DNA from: Vicinamibacterales bacterium
GTDB lineage: Bacteria; Acidobacteriota; Vicinamibacteria; Vicinamibacterales; SCN-69-37
DNA: 64,000 nt
NCBI GenBank assembly: GCA_030827135.1
Contig: JAURFE010000003.1
Location: 318,244 to 382,243, forward strand
Direction of reading: 5' to 3'
Below the pieces are notes generated by a model. That model was not told where the DNA came from. It did not search any database and saw only the letters and a list, made by a program, of their open reading frames with translations. Below are positions 1 to 9,729 of this stretch, in pieces. A program made the translations under genes and the position numbers. Within the stretch, counting starts at the first letter, position 1, and each line of letters starts with the position of its first letter.

Positions 1-2
1 TG

Positions 3-1013
3 CAGGTCGTGCGGGGACGGGCCGAGATCATCGGTCAGCAGATCGGTCCGGACAACCCGCTGAACGAAGATGTGCGCCAGATTCGGGCCGCCGCCGCCAG
101 AGCCGCAGACCTCGCTTCCCAGTTGATGACGTTTGGACGCAAACAGCAGATCACGCTGCAGTCGGTAAGCCTGCACGATTTGCTCGAACGGACGGGCACG
201 CTGCTCAGGCCGCTCCTCGACGACCGGCATCGCCTCGTCATGAATCTCACCGCCACCGCCGACGTCGTGCGGCTCGATCCGCGGCAGTTCGAGCGCATCA
301 TCCTCAACCTGGCCACCAACGCCAGGGACGCGATGCCCACCGGCGGCACGATCACCATCACGACGGCGAACCAGGACCCAGGGGGATTCGGCATGACCCC
401 GGGCGTGAACCGCATCGCGCTGCAGGTGACCGATACCGGCTCCGGCATGGACGCCGAGACCATCAATCACATCTTTGAACCGTTCTTCACCACCAAACAC
501 GAACGCGGCGCCGGCCTTGGCCTCGCGATCGTGCACGGGCTTGTGCAGCAGTTTGGCGGCACGATCTCCGTGCAGAGCGCACCCCGATGCGGCACCACAT
601 TCACTCTGACGCTGCCGGTGGTGACCGACACCCCTGTCCCGACGGGCGCCCCACAGCCCGTCGCCGACGATACGGCACCAGGCGCGCTCCTGATTGTTGA
701 GGGAGACACCAGGAACCGGCAACTGCTGCGGCGTCTGCTCACGGACCTTGACCGGCCCGTGCTCGCCACCGCCACAGCGGCCGAGGCCCTGCTGATCTCC
801 GGGCGCTACAGCGGCCCGATCGGCCTGGCCGTCATCGACGTCACGATTGAAAATGGCCGGTCACTCGTCCGGAGACTGCGCGAAGCCAGACCCAGTCTCA
901 AAGTCCTTCTGCTCGCACAAGACCAGCCTATAGATGTCGAACCCGGCGACGAATTGCTGCGGGAACCCTTCGAGCTGACGGACGTCCTCACGAAAGCAAA
1001 AGCGCTCTTCTAG
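3..1013 (+). CDS. Hybrid sensor histidine kinase, 5'-truncated by window edge
   Basis: This is the C-terminal part of a two-component sensor kinase. The frame is open back to base 3, so the GTG at 9 is only an in-frame codon and the sensor part lies outside the window. Counting from 9, the ATPase core shows the N box (NLATNARDAM, about 100-109), G1 (DTGSGM, 142-147), F box (FEPFFTTK, 157-164) and G2 (GAGLGLA, 167-173). The first visible residues (QVVRGRAEII) are what usually follows the HDFNNLL phospho-acceptor box, so that histidine is probably just off the edge. Residues 226-334 form a receiver-like domain that is degenerate: VEGD stands where the acidic pair is expected, and the switch Lys-Pro is Glu-Pro (LREPF). 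Asp in AVIDV may still be an acceptor. The cognate regulator is unknown. Confidence 0.9.
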   Translation, partial: QVVRGRAEIIGQQIGPDNPLNEDVRQIRAAAARAADLASQLMTFGRKQQITLQSVSLHDLLERTGTLLRPLLDDRHRLVMNLTATADVVRLDPRQFERIILNLATNARDAMPTGGTITITTANQDPGGFGMTPGVNRIALQVTDTGSGMDAETINHIFEPFFTTKHERGAGLGLAIVHGLVQQFGGTISVQSAPRCGTTFTLTLPVVTDTPVPTGAPQPVADDTAPGALLIVEGDTRNRQLLRRLLTDLDRPVLATATAAEALLISGRYSGPIGLAVIDVTIENGRSLVRRLREARPSLKVLLLAQDQPIDVEPGDELLREPFELTDVLTKAKALF

Positions 1014-1026
1014 CGTACGGACGGCC

Positions 1027-2946
1027 CTACACGTCGAGTTCTTCGGCCGCTTCGGCGTTGGCCATGATGAAGCGGAATCGTGCGGAAGGGTCCTTCCCCA
1101 TCAGCTCATTGATGATCCGGTCGGTGGCTAACTGGTCGTCGACCGTCACGCGCAGCAACCGTCTCGTCCTCGGATTCATCGTTGTCTCCCAGAGCACCTT
1201 GGGCATCATTTCACCCAGGCCCTTGAAGCGCGTGATGTCCGTTTTGCCCCGACCAGTCGCCCTCCTGAGGATGTCGTCGCGGTGCCGGTCGTCGGTCGCC
1301 CAGTGCGTCTCCTTGCCGATGTCGATGCGGTACAAGGGAGGCTGTGCCAGATAGACCTTGCCGGCCGTGATGAGCTGCGGCATGTGGCGGAAGATGAACG
1401 TCAGCAACAACGTCGCGATGTGATGGCCGTCCGAGTCGGCGTCGGCAAGGATAATAACTCTGCCGTACCGCAACTTTGACAGTTCGAAGCCTTTGCCGAT
1501 GCCGCACCCGAGCGCGGTCACCAGGTCCGAGAGCTCACGATTCTCCAGGACCTTGGCGGTCGTGGCGCTTTCGGCGTTCAACACCTTGCCGCGAAGCGGA
1601 AGGATCGCCTGCCGGGCACGATCACGCCCCTGTTTGGCGGATCCACCGGCCGAGTCGCCTTCCACGATGAAGATTTCGCTTTCTTCCCGGCCCGAGGAGG
1701 TGCAGTCACTGAGCTTGCCTGGCAGGGTCAGACGCGACGACGTCGCGGACTTCCTGGTGACTTCGGCCTGCGCCGCGCGGCTGGCTTCGCGGGCCCGTGC
1801 TGCAAGAATGATCCGCGCCACGATCTGCTCGGCCGTGCTCCGGTTGTGATTGAGCCAGTGCTCAAGCGCCGGGCGCGCCATCGAGTCGACGATATTGGCA
1901 ACCTCCGGATTATTGAGGCGGTCTTTCGTCTGCCCCTGAAACTGCGGCTCCGTGATGAAAATGCTGAGCACGCCGATCATGCCCTCGCGAATGTCTTCCG
2001 CCGTCAGCGTCACGCCCTTGGGCGACAGCGAATGGGTATCGATGAAATTACGAATGGCCTTGCCAAGCCCGGCGCGCAGTCCGTTTTCGTGTGTGCCGCC
2101 GGAGGCCGTCGGGATGCCGTTGACGTAGCTGCGGAGATGCTCGTCGGTCGCTTCGCTCCACTGCAGCACAACATCGAGTTTCAGGCCGGACTCCTCATGC
2201 TCCCGCGTCTGCGAAAACGCCAGCTCGTGCACCGGCTTCGCCTTCCGCTCGACCATGATCTTCCGGAGGTAGTCGACGATGCCCTCGGCGTGCTCGAAGA
2301 CCTCGCGCTTCTGCTGCTCCCCTTCGGCCGCCTCGTTTTCGAACGTGATCTTCAGCCCCTTGTGCAGGTAGCTGGCCACCTCAATGCGCTCGCGAATGAT
2401 CGCGGCGTCAAACTGGGTCTTCGGGAAGATCGTCGAGTCCGGCCGGAAGAACACCGTCGTGCCGGTGCCTCGGGCCGGGCCCAGCTTCTTCACGCCACCC
2501 TGCGGCGCACCCTGTCTATACCGCTGCTCCCACGTGGCTCCGTCCCGCTTGACGGTGGCGACAAGCTCACGTGACAGGGCGTTGACGACCGAGGCGCCGA
2601 CGCCATGCAGACCGCCGGCGGTCTTGTAGTTCTGCCCCTCGAATTTGCCGCCCGCGTGCAGGGTCGTGAAGATCACTTCAAGCGCGCTGGTTTTTGTCGT
2701 CGGATGTTTATCAACCGGAATGCCGCGGCCGTCATCACTGACCGTCAGTGATGCACCATCGGCATGCAGGGTGACGGTGACGTTGGAGGCGTGGCCATTC
2801 ATGGCCTCGTCGATCGAGTTGTCGAGGATTTCCCAGACGAGGTGGTGCAGGCCGGGGGACCCGACGCCGCCGATATACATGCCCGGACGCCGGCGGACGG
2901 GTTCGAGGCCTTCGAGAACGGTGATGTCTTTGGCGGTATACGACAC
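1027..2946 (-). CDS. parE: DNA topoisomerase IV subunit B (ParE-type GyrB paralogue)
   Basis: This is the ATPase and TOPRIM subunit of a type IIA topoisomerase, expected to pair with the ParC-like protein at 15619-18015 to decatenate DNA. The GHKL ATPase shows the Bergerat Asn (LDNSIDEA, N43), DDGRGIP (71-77) and the ATP lid GGLHGVGASVVNAL. The TOPRIM domain has EGDSAGGSAKQ (429-439) and ADADSDG (501-507). The stretch HIATLL followed by PPLYRIDIGKE, and the 639-residue length, resemble ParE more than GyrB, although gyrase and Topo IV subunits cannot be separated with certainty from sequence alone. The start is GTG at 2946, with a TACCGT box 9 bases upstream and AGAGG between them. It stands alone between the kinase and the PEGA gene. 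Confidence 0.9.
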   Translation of the reverse strand: MSYTAKDITVLEGLEPVRRRPGMYIGGVGSPGLHHLVWEILDNSIDEAMNGHASNVTVTLHADGASLTVSDDGRGIPVDKHPTTKTSALEVIFTTLHAGGKFEGQNYKTAGGLHGVGASVVNALSRELVATVKRDGATWEQRYRQGAPQGGVKKLGPARGTGTTVFFRPDSTIFPKTQFDAAIIRERIEVASYLHKGLKITFENEAAEGEQQKREVFEHAEGIVDYLRKIMVERKAKPVHELAFSQTREHEESGLKLDVVLQWSEATDEHLRSYVNGIPTASGGTHENGLRAGLGKAIRNFIDTHSLSPKGVTLTAEDIREGMIGVLSIFITEPQFQGQTKDRLNNPEVANIVDSMARPALEHWLNHNRSTAEQIVARIILAARAREASRAAQAEVTRKSATSSRLTLPGKLSDCTSSGREESEIFIVEGDSAGGSAKQGRDRARQAILPLRGKVLNAESATTAKVLENRELSDLVTALGCGIGKGFELSKLRYGRVIILADADSDGHHIATLLLTFIFRHMPQLITAGKVYLAQPPLYRIDIGKETHWATDDRHRDDILRRATGRGKTDITRFKGLGEMMPKVLWETTMNPRTRRLLRVTVDDQLATDRIINELMGKDPSARFRFIMANAEAAEELDV

Positions 2947-2982
2947 GCGGCCTCTACGGTACCATGCAGCGCTTCCGGTCGC

Positions 2983-3741
2983 TCACTGGCCGCCGGCCAT
3001 CAGACGTTTGCGCACCTTCTCCACCTCCTGGTGGAAGAGATACAGCGCGTCTGCCTTGCCGGACGGATCGGTGAAGTCATAACTTCTCCCGCTCCGAATC
3101 TTCAGCTTCAGGTTCTTCTGCAGAAAATCCGCCGTGAACGATTCAAGGTTCGTCAGCGGCACGTTGAAGCCGTCGTCTTTGTTCGTGGTCTCGTAGCGGA
3201 TGCCGTCGGGCGTGGCAATGAGTGTGCCGGAGCACGATCCGACCCGGTGTTTGTGCGTCACCGCAATTTTCTGATCGAGCCTGATCGTTTTCAGGGAAAT
3301 CGTGATGTCACGGGAACCGGGGATGATATCGAAGAACTCGGCCACGCTCTCGTGCCCGGGCGCCTGCACATTGACCTTGCGCTGACCAGGCTGGACCCCG
3401 TCGATGGTAGCGGGAGCCGTGCCGACAAACTTGTTGTCGATGAACACCTGCGCGCCGGGTACATCACTGTCGATCCGCAACGTCGCGGTCGTTGGGGCGA
3501 TGGGTGCCACGGGCACAGGGGGGGCGACCGGCGGCGCATCCGGCGGCGGGGTCGTCGGGCGCGGCGTCACGGCAGTGGTGGCAGGCGCGGGGACCGGAGT
3601 GGATGGGACCGCCGCCGACGCACGCGGCGCCGATTCCTCGACGACCGGCTCCGGAGACGAGCCCAGATAACCCAACGAATATGCCGCCGCCACGCCGGCC
3701 ACGGCAAGAACCACCACTAAGACCAGCGCCTGTCGGTTCAT
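2983..3741 (-). CDS. PEGA-domain membrane-anchored protein
   Basis: A 252-residue protein with an N-terminal hydrophobic anchor (about 5-25), then a Pro/Ala-rich linker (about 33-80). A PEGA domain (about 85-155; VPGAQVFIDNKFVGTAP, then PGHES) follows. The C-terminal domain (about 155-245) resembles a small PH-like fold and holds one isolated Cys. PEGA domains are surface-layer-type beta modules; the function here is unknown. The ATG at 3741 overlaps the sucB stop as TGATG (a GTG at 3744 is also possible). The gene is therefore translationally coupled to the 2-oxoglutarate dehydrogenase genes, an unusual partner. A membrane or periplasmic location is inferred from the N-terminus. Confidence 0.8.
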   Translation of the reverse strand: MNRQALVLVVVLAVAGVAAAYSLGYLGSSPEPVVEESAPRASAAVPSTPVPAPATTAVTPRPTTPPPDAPPVAPPVPVAPIAPTTATLRIDSDVPGAQVFIDNKFVGTAPATIDGVQPGQRKVNVQAPGHESVAEFFDIIPGSRDITISLKTIRLDQKIAVTHKHRVGSCSGTLIATPDGIRYETTNKDDGFNVPLTNLESFTADFLQKNLKLKIRSGRSYDFTDPSGKADALYLFHQEVEKVRKRLMAGGQ

Positions 3742-4877
3742 CACGCCTCGATCAGGAGAACACCGGGATCTTCAATCAATTCCTTCACACGCACCAGAAA
3801 ACGCACGGCCTCCGAGCCGTCCACAATACGGTGGTCGTAGGTGAGGGCGGTGTACATCATCGGCCGGAGCACGACCTGGCCGTTGACGCCGACCGGACGT
3901 TCCTTGATCGCGTGCAGGCCCAGAATGCCCACCTGGGGCGGATTCAGGATCGGCGTGCTCATGAGCGAACCAAAGACACCGCCGTTGGTGATGGTGAACG
4001 TGCCCCCGCGCAGGTCGTCGAGGGTCAGCGTGTTCTCTTTCGCCTTCACGGCAAAGTCGCGGATGCACTGCTCGATGCCGGCGAATGACAACTGATCAGC
4101 GTCTTTCAGCACGGGGACCACAAGGCCCTCAGCCGCACCGACGGCGATCCCGATGTCGAAGTACGGCTTCAGCACCATGTCGTGGCCGTCGATCTCGGCG
4201 TTCAGCCTCGGGAAGTCGCGCAGTGCGGCAACCGTGGCCTTCACAAAAAATGACGAGAAGCCGAGCCCCACGCCGTGTTTGTCCTTGAACGACTGCTTCT
4301 GCCGCTCGCGCAAGGCCATGACCGCCGACATGTCCACCTCGTTGAACGTCGTGAGCATCGCGGCTGTCGCCTGCACTTCCACCAGACGCTTCGCGATCGT
4401 CGCGCGACGTTTCGACATGCGTTCACGGATATCAGTCCGCGGCTTGCCCGCCGTCGTTGTCGGTGCCTTGGGCGCAGACTTCCGCACGTCCTCGCGCGTC
4501 ACGCGCGGGCCATCAGCCTTGACCGCCGCAAGCGGCACATCCTTCTCCCGCGCTTCCCGCCGCGCCGAAGGCGTGGCAGGTACCGTCTCGGACCCCTTGG
4601 ACTCCTGGACTCCTGGACCCCTGGACCCCTGGACCGCAGCGCCCCCTTCAATGGTGCCGAGCACGTCGCCAATTTTGACGTCGGCCCCTTCGGCGTGCGC
4701 GATGGAAGCGAGGACGCCGGATTTTGACGCGCTCACTTCGACGTCCACTTTGTCGGTCTCAAGTTCCACGATTGGTTCGCCGACGGTCACGGCGTCGCCC
4801 TGCTTTTTGACCCAGCGACGGACACGCGCATCGACCACGGACTCGCCCATCTCGGGCACCAGAATCTTGACGGACAT
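3741..4877 (-). CDS. sucB: Dihydrolipoyllysine succinyltransferase, E2 of 2-oxoglutarate dehydrogenase
   Basis: E2 core of the oxoglutarate dehydrogenase complex: it moves the succinyl group from E1 onto CoA in the TCA cycle. The N-terminal lipoyl domain (1-77) carries the lipoylated Lys43 in [10 protein letters not shown] compact E3/E1-binding segment is visible near 115-145 ([16 protein letters not shown], then [10 protein letters not shown]). The acyltransferase domain follows and ends with the catalytic YDHRIVDG. The linker after the lipoyl domain is encoded by an 8-base tandem repeat (4591-4635), giving a [16 protein letters not shown] stretch. The start ATG at 4877 overlaps the sucA stop as TGATG. 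At 378 residues it is slightly short for the family because of the short linkers. Confidence 0.95.
   Translation of the reverse strand: MSVKILVPEMGESVVDARVRRWVKKQGDAVTVGEPIVELETDKVDVEVSASKSGVLASIAHAEGADVKIGDVLGTIEGGAAVQGSRGPGVQESKGSETVPATPSARREAREKDVPLAAVKADGPRVTREDVRKSAPKAPTTTAGKPRTDIRERMSKRRATIAKRLVEVQATAAMLTTFNEVDMSAVMALRERQKQSFKDKHGVGLGFSSFFVKATVAALRDFPRLNAEIDGHDMVLKPYFDIGIAVGAAEGLVVPVLKDADQLSFAGIEQCIRDFAVKAKENTLTLDDLRGGTFTITNGGVFGSLMSTPILNPPQVGILGLHAIKERPVGVNGQVVLRPMMYTALTYDHRIVDGSEAVRFLVRVKELIEDPGVLLIEA
4591..4635. repeat. 8-base tandem repeat inside sucB (GGACYCCT family)
   Basis: About five tandem copies of GGACCCCT/GGACTCCT lie in the sucB linker region. The coding strand reads as GGTCCAGG repeats and stays in frame. 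The same GGGTCCA-type family recurs at 39661-39709 and 48187-48245. Confidence 0.85.
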
Positions 4878-7687
4878 CAGCGTTTGCTCCCTTCCCACAC
4901 ACGGGCAATCAGGTGCTCCTGATTACGCGCGTGACGCGCGGCCGACCCCTCTGCGGGGCTCGAACTGCGCGGCCGGGCGATGACCGACACCGGCACATCA
5001 CCCACCAGTTCCTGCAAGGGCGTCCGGATGAACTCCCACGCACCCATATTCTCCGGCTCTTCCTGCATCCAGACGACCTCTTTGGCCTTCGGGTACCGGG
5101 CGAGCGTCTCACGAATCGCGACATCCGGCACGGGATACAGCTGTTCGACGCGGCACACCGCCACGTGGGGATGGGCCGCGCGGTCGGCATGCGTCAGCAG
5201 ATCCACCGCCACCTTGCCGGTGCAGAACACGACCCGCTTCACCTTCTTCGCCGCGGCGGCGTCCGGCGCGAACTGCGGATCGTCGATGACCGGCATCCAG
5301 CGGCCGGTGGCGAGATCCGAGGGGGCGGACGCCACAAACGGATGGCGCAGCAGGCTCTTTGGCGACAACACAATCAGCGGGAGCGGATCAGTGAGCAGGA
5401 GCGCCGCCTGACGCCGAAGCACGTGGAAATACTGCGCAGCTGTCGTGCAGTTGACCACCCGCATGTTGATGTCGGCCGCCAGTTGCAGGAACCGCTCCGG
5501 CCGTGCGCTAGCGTGATCGGGCCCCTGCCCTTCATGCGCATGAGGGAGCAGGAACACCATCGACGGTTCCTGGCCCCACTTGGCGCGCGCGGACAACACA
5601 AACTCGTCCAGGATCGTTTGCGCGCCGTTGATGAAGTCGCCGTACTGCGCTTCCCAGATGACCAGACGCTCCGGCGCCTGCACGTTGTAGCCATATTCAA
5701 ACCCGACCGCCGCATTTTCGCTGAGCGGACTGTTGTGAATTTCGAAGGCTGCGCGCGCCTGTGACAGATGCTGCAACGGCACACACATGTCGCCGGTGTT
5801 GGCATCGGACAACATCGCGTGACGATGGCTGAAGGTGCCCCGGCCCACGTCTTCACCGGTGAGCCGGATCGGGGTGCCGTCTTCAAGGATGGAGGCCATG
5901 GCCAGTTCTTCGGCGGCGGCCCAGTCGAGCGTACGGTCATTCGGTGACGCGAAGGCCTGCCGGCGTCTGTCGCGTGTGCGCTCGAGTTTCCGATGCACCG
6001 TGAATGACGCCGGCACCGCGAGCAGCGCGGTATTGAGGGCCGAAAGGCGATCGAGCGCCACGGCCGTCCGGGTCTGCGCCGCCAATCCGGGTGGCGCGAT
6101 GTCAGGCGTTGGCTCAATGAAGTGTTTGTCGGGGTCGAGGCTGTCGTACTTCGCCTGCAGCGCGCCCATCGCGGCCTGCAGCCGTTCAGCGGCAGTGGCC
6201 AACGGCATCACACCGCGTACGTCGAGGGTGCGCGCCCATAACTCTCGCACCGTGGGGTGCGCGGTGATCTTCGCGTACATCACCGGCTGCGTGAATGCCG
6301 GCTCGTCGCCTTCATTGTGCCCGTGACGTCGATAGCCGACGAGGTCGATGATTGCATCGCGACGGAACTTCTCGCGATACGCAAACGCAAGGCGGGCCGC
6401 CGCCACACACGCCTCAGGATCGTCGGCGTTGACGTGGAAAATCGGCACTTTGAAGCCGCGCGCCAGGCCGCTCGCATACAACGTGCTGTACGAATCTTCC
6501 GGTGTGGTCGTGAAACCGATCTGGTTGTTGGCGATGATATGAATCGTGCCGCCGGTGGTGTATCCCTCAAGGCGGTGCAGGTTCAATGTTTCGGCCACCA
6601 CGCCCTGACCCGGGAAGGCGGCGTCGCCGTGAATCAGCACTGGGAGCACCGCATCCGGATCAAACACCGGTGCCCCGGGCCGGCTCGCGTCGGTGCCGGC
6701 CGCGCGGGCCATGCCCACAAGCACAGGATCGATCGCTTCGAGGTGACTCGGGTTTGGCGGCATCGAGACGATGAGGTCCACCTCTTCGCCACCTTCAATC
6801 GCGCGTGATGCACCCAGGTGGTACTTCACGTCGCCGGCCCACTGCACGCCTTCGTTCTCAAGAGCGCTTCGCACGGGGTCCTTGAACTCGGCGAGAATCT
6901 GTTCATACGGCTTGCCGAGCACATGGGCCATGACGTTCAGCCGGCCACGGTGGGCCATCGCGATGAACGCGCGCCGGATGCCGGCCTCCGCAGCCTCGGC
7001 AATAACTTCGTCAAGGACCGGCACAAGTGTGTCGAGACCTTCGATGGAAAAACGGGTCTTGCCGGGGAACGTGCGATGCAGGAACCGCTCAAACCCCTCA
7101 ACCTCGGTAAGACGATTCAACAACGCGACGGGATCGATCGGATCGGCGGGAGGATGGAACCGGCCCGACTCCACCACCTCACGCAGCCACTTGCGTTCCT
7201 CGGGCACAAAAATGTGCGCAATGTCGTACCCGATCGTGCCGCAGTAGATCTCGCGGAGCCGGGTCACAACATCCCACATTGACTCGAGACCCCTCGCGAC
7301 ATCGCCATGGATCAGCGACGCAGGCATCGCGCGCAGATCCGCCTCCGTCACGCCATGTGTCTGCGGCTCAAGCGCGGGATCCCCCAGCGGTCGGCTGCCC
7401 AGCGGATCGATCTGCGCGGCCAGGTGGCCATACCGGCGGATCGACTGTGCAAGGTTGACAGCACCTACGACCTTGTCGGGATCCAGAGATCGAACTGCCG
7501 AAGTTCCGGCGTGCCGGGGTTCCACAGTGCCCGAGTGCCGGGGTTCCGAAGTTCGGGGAGGGGTCCACCGCTTGAAGAAGTCTCGGGTCGCGTGATCCAC
7601 AGACGAGGGGTCGCGACGATAGGCGTCGTACAGCTCGAGGACATAGCCCTCGTTAAATCCGCGGAAATCGTTCTGATCGAAGGACAT
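4877..7687 (-). CDS. sucA: 2-oxoglutarate dehydrogenase E1 component
   Basis: Thiamine-diphosphate E1 subunit that decarboxylates 2-oxoglutarate and succinylates the E2 lipoyl group. The 936-residue product has the family N-terminal helix ([18 protein letters not shown]) needed to dock on E2, and core motifs such as [26 protein letters not shown] and [16 protein letters not shown]. It also has the C-terminal transketolase-like half with FEYGYNV and WEAQYGDF. The open frame extends upstream to 7993, but similarity begins at ATG 7687 and a TAACAT box lies at 7723-7728, so 7687 is the likely start. The linker near residues 45-65 contains two EPRHxGT heptapeptides from a DNA repeat. It is the first gene of sucA-sucB-PEGA. 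Confidence 0.95.
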   Translation of the reverse strand: MSFDQNDFRGFNEGYVLELYDAYRRDPSSVDHATRDFFKRWTPPRTSEPRHSGTVEPRHAGTSAVRSLDPDKVVGAVNLAQSIRRYGHLAAQIDPLGSRPLGDPALEPQTHGVTEADLRAMPASLIHGDVARGLESMWDVVTRLREIYCGTIGYDIAHIFVPEERKWLREVVESGRFHPPADPIDPVALLNRLTEVEGFERFLHRTFPGKTRFSIEGLDTLVPVLDEVIAEAAEAGIRRAFIAMAHRGRLNVMAHVLGKPYEQILAEFKDPVRSALENEGVQWAGDVKYHLGASRAIEGGEEVDLIVSMPPNPSHLEAIDPVLVGMARAAGTDASRPGAPVFDPDAVLPVLIHGDAAFPGQGVVAETLNLHRLEGYTTGGTIHIIANNQIGFTTTPEDSYSTLYASGLARGFKVPIFHVNADDPEACVAAARLAFAYREKFRRDAIIDLVGYRRHGHNEGDEPAFTQPVMYAKITAHPTVRELWARTLDVRGVMPLATAAERLQAAMGALQAKYDSLDPDKHFIEPTPDIAPPGLAAQTRTAVALDRLSALNTALLAVPASFTVHRKLERTRDRRRQAFASPNDRTLDWAAAEELAMASILEDGTPIRLTGEDVGRGTFSHRHAMLSDANTGDMCVPLQHLSQARAAFEIHNSPLSENAAVGFEYGYNVQAPERLVIWEAQYGDFINGAQTILDEFVLSARAKWGQEPSMVFLLPHAHEGQGPDHASARPERFLQLAADINMRVVNCTTAAQYFHVLRRQAALLLTDPLPLIVLSPKSLLRHPFVASAPSDLATGRWMPVIDDPQFAPDAAAAKKVKRVVFCTGKVAVDLLTHADRAAHPHVAVCRVEQLYPVPDVAIRETLARYPKAKEVVWMQEEPENMGAWEFIRTPLQELVGDVPVSVIARPRSSSPAEGSAARHARNQEHLIARVWEGSKR
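7497..7560. repeat. Short repeat encoding EPRHxGT heptapeptides in the sucA linker
   Basis: Degenerate repeat with CCGGGGTTCC-type units, read on the minus strand as two EPRHSGT/EPRHAGT copies between the N-terminal helix and the body of E1. The region is a flexible linker in other E1 proteins. Confidence 0.65.
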
Positions 7688-7693
7688 ATGGCT

Positions 7694-7728
7694 CAACACG
7701 CCCCCCAGGGCGTGAACCATTGATGTTA
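7694..7728 (-). promoter_or_regulatory. sucA promoter box and leader hairpin
   Basis: On the minus strand a TAACAT -10-like box (7723-7728) is followed by a leader of about 30 bases. The leader contains CACGCCC-TGGG-GGGCGTG, a 7-bp stem directly before the sucA start at 7687. The role of the hairpin is unknown. Confidence 0.45.
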
Positions 7729-7781
7729 TCACCGGGTCGTGGCCTCGCCCCCGTGCTAGAGTCGCCGTCGGGGCCTTCCTG

Positions 7782-8213
7782 TTGCCAACGTTCGTAAAAT
7801 CCAGCCGCTTCGAGGCGCCAGTCGACTCTGTCTTTGCGTTCCACGAGCGGGAGGACGCCTTGACACTGCTCTCCCCCTCCTTCCCGCCAGTGACCGTGAT
7901 CAGCCGAACCGGCGGCATTCGGGCCGGTGCCAGGGTTGAACTGCGAATCGGGCCAATCACCTGGATCGCGGCCCACACGGAGTACGAACGCAACCGCTTG
8001 TTCGTCGACGAGCAGATCAGTGGTCCCTTTGCCCGCTGGGTCCATCGTCATGAATTCGCGGACGAAGACGGACGGTGTCGCCTGACCGACCGCGTCTCGT
8101 TCGAGTTGCCAGGAGGGCGGATTGTGAATGCACTCTTCGGTTGGGTGGTCGCCCTCGCCCTCCGCCCGATGTTCCACCATCGTCACGCCGCGACCCGGAA
8201 GTACGTGGCATAA
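7782..8213 (+). CDS. SRPBCC (START-like) ligand-binding family protein
   Basis: A 143-residue protein of the SRPBCC/polyketide-cyclase-like fold. The N-terminus (TFVKSSRFEAPVDSVFAFHEREDALTLLSP) is the typical opening strand and helix of small START-like proteins. FELPGGRIVNAL and the C-terminal helix with HHRHAATRKY also fit. Such proteins bind a hydrophobic ligand in a helix-grip cavity; no ligand can be named. The start is TTG at 7782 because no ATG or GTG precedes the conserved N-terminus. A TAGAGT box at 7757-7762 would give a leader of roughly 13 bases. It is divergent from sucA. Confidence 0.75.
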   Translation: MPTFVKSSRFEAPVDSVFAFHEREDALTLLSPSFPPVTVISRTGGIRAGARVELRIGPITWIAAHTEYERNRLFVDEQISGPFARWVHRHEFADEDGRCRLTDRVSFELPGGRIVNALFGWVVALALRPMFHHRHAATRKYVA

Positions 8214-8224
8214 TCCGCCGCACC

Positions 8225-8596
8225 ATGAAGCGAAATCCTGTCGGCTGGTTCGAGATTTACGTGCAGGACATGTCACGCGCGAAGGCGTTCTACGAGACGG
8301 TGCTGGGAAGCACGTTGTCCCCGTTGGGCCCCCAGGAACTGCAGATGGAGGCCTTCCCCGCTGACATGACGTCACCAGGCACGGGTGGCGCACTCGTGAA
8401 GTTCGACGGGATGCCGTCGGGCGGCAACAGTGTGCTGGTCTATTTCAACTGCGACGACTGCGGGCTCGAGGGCAGCCGTGTCGGCGGAGCGGGCGGACAG
8501 GTCGTGCGCGACAAGATGTCGATTGGCGACTACGGGTTCGTCGTGCTGGCGACCGACACCGAAGGCAACATGTTCGGCCTTCACTCGATGGTCTAA
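8225..8596 (+). CDS. VOC family protein (glyoxalase/bleomycin-resistance fold)
   Basis: A 123-residue vicinal-oxygen-chelate protein. It starts with the typical GWFEIYVQDMSRAKAFYETVLG and ends with the second beta-alpha-beta unit (VVLATDTEGNMFGLHS). This is the size of a one-domain VOC protein that dimerises; substrate and metal use cannot be told. The frame is open upstream from 8075, but ATG 8225 gives the family N-terminus. A CATAAT box at 8209-8214 lies 10 bases before it, so the mRNA is leaderless or nearly so. It is followed after 3 bases by the PqiA-like gene. Confidence 0.85.
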   Translation: MKRNPVGWFEIYVQDMSRAKAFYETVLGSTLSPLGPQELQMEAFPADMTSPGTGGALVKFDGMPSGGNSVLVYFNCDDCGLEGSRVGGAGGQVVRDKMSIGDYGFVVLATDTEGNMFGLHSMV

Positions 8597-8599
8597 TCA

Positions 8600-9328
8600 A
8601 TGGTCAACCGCTACGCCATCGCAGGCCTCGTGCTCTCCGTGCTCGTCCTGCTGCCCGGCCTGTTCCTGCCGGTCATCACGGTACGCGGCACGTTGTCTCC
8701 GGAGGGGCTCGCCTCACTCGCGCCACAACTGCTCGAGGAGGGCTTGTCCGACGATGCGGTGAAGGCGCTGCGGCCGTTGCTCAATCCGATGCTGCTCCCC
8801 CTGATGGACATGCAGCCAGGCGGCCTGCGCGGCGCCCTTGCAGGCAACCTCGGCAAACAGCTCGGCGAACAACTCAAGGACGCACCGGCGATCGAGGTCT
8901 ACCACCAGACCCGCAGCATCGTCGGCTCCGTGCGTCACTTGTATGAAGTGGGCAGTTGGGTGGCGGCATCACTGATTCTGCTGTTCAGCGTGGTTGTGCC
9001 GTTCACGAAGGCCGTGATGGCGGTGTGGGCGGTGCAACATCGCGAAGCGGCGGTGCGGCGACGGACGTTGAAGCTCGTGGAAGCGATCGCGAAGTGGTCG
9101 ATGGCTGACGTCTTTGCGGTAGCGCTGTTCATCACCTATCTCGCGGCGCAGGCGAGTCAGGGCCCTCTGGCGCCCGGATCGCCGGCGCCGATTCTCACCT
9201 TCCGCGCAGACTTTGGTCCCGGGTTCTACTGGTTCGCCGCGTACTGCGTGTTTTCACTCGCGGTGCAACAGGGCCTGTCGCGCTGGGCGTCGTCGATGAA
9301 GCCGATCGAGACACCAGCCGTCAGCTGA
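8600..9328 (+). CDS. Paraquat-inducible protein A (PqiA)-like membrane protein
   Basis: A 242-residue inner-membrane protein with four probable membrane segments: residues 4-25, about 118-140, about 160-185 and about 208-228. The KWSMADVFAVALFITYLA motif and the FYWFAAYCVFSL helix near the end are hallmarks of the PqiA half-unit. PqiA proteins partner MCE-domain PqiB in lipid transport between membranes, but no MCE protein lies nearby. This is a single-unit version with a long extracytoplasmic loop (about 30-115) rich in Leu and Gln. Its 3' end overlaps the convergent DCC gene by 8 bases. Confidence 0.8.
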   Translation: MVNRYAIAGLVLSVLVLLPGLFLPVITVRGTLSPEGLASLAPQLLEEGLSDDAVKALRPLLNPMLLPLMDMQPGGLRGALAGNLGKQLGEQLKDAPAIEVYHQTRSIVGSVRHLYEVGSWVAASLILLFSVVVPFTKAVMAVWAVQHREAAVRRRTLKLVEAIAKWSMADVFAVALFITYLAAQASQGPLAPGSPAPILTFRADFGPGFYWFAAYCVFSLAVQQGLSRWASSMKPIETPAVS

Positions 9329-9722
9329 TCAGGCGCGCGCGGATTTCCGGTGGCGGAATCTCGCATGCGTTCGACTTGCCGGCGATGCGATGGCGGATGG
9401 CCGCGATGACGCGGTAGGCCGCGTCACGAACCGGCGCCGGAATCACCAACAACACCCGCGCCCACGACCAGGGCGGCGTCAGGCGTGCCGCAATTCGGAG
9501 TGATGCGGTGGAGCGCAGGTAGACCTGCCCATCCTCAATGAGGATGATGCTGCGCGTCGTTTCGCGGCTGAGGCCGTACGGCGCGAGCAACACGGCGGCT
9601 TCCGGTGATTGTGAGGCGCCGAAGCGGAAGTACGCATGCGGATCGCGGGTCGCGATGAAGATTACCGCCCGCTCGCAAAAGGCGCAGGTGCCGTCGAACA
9701 ACACGATCCCATGGCCGTCCAT
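9321..9722 (-). CDS. DCC-family thiol-disulfide oxidoreductase-like protein
   Basis: A 133-residue protein opening with HGIVLFDGTCAFCERAV, the DxxCxxC motif that names the DCC family (thioredoxin-like fold). The rest (RFGASQS, then YLRSTASLRIAARL, then YRVIAAIRHRI) matches the usual DCC layout with an amphipathic tail. A redox function is inferred from the two cysteines; substrates are unknown. The frame is open to 9791, but ATG 9722 is preferred: TACACT lies 7 bases upstream (9730-9735), giving a leaderless mRNA, and the upstream part is palindromic repeat DNA. Confidence 0.85.
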   Translation of the reverse strand: MDGHGIVLFDGTCAFCERAVIFIATRDPHAYFRFGASQSPEAAVLLAPYGLSRETTRSIILIEDGQVYLRSTASLRIAARLTPPWSWARVLLVIPAPVRDAAYRVIAAIRHRIAGKSNACEIPPPEIRARLIS

Positions 9723-9729
9723 GACTACC

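Noticed and set aside
4877..7993. sucA starting at 7993 with a 102-residue extension
   Set aside because: The extra part overlaps the divergent SRPBCC gene and its promoter, and family similarity begins at ATG 7687.
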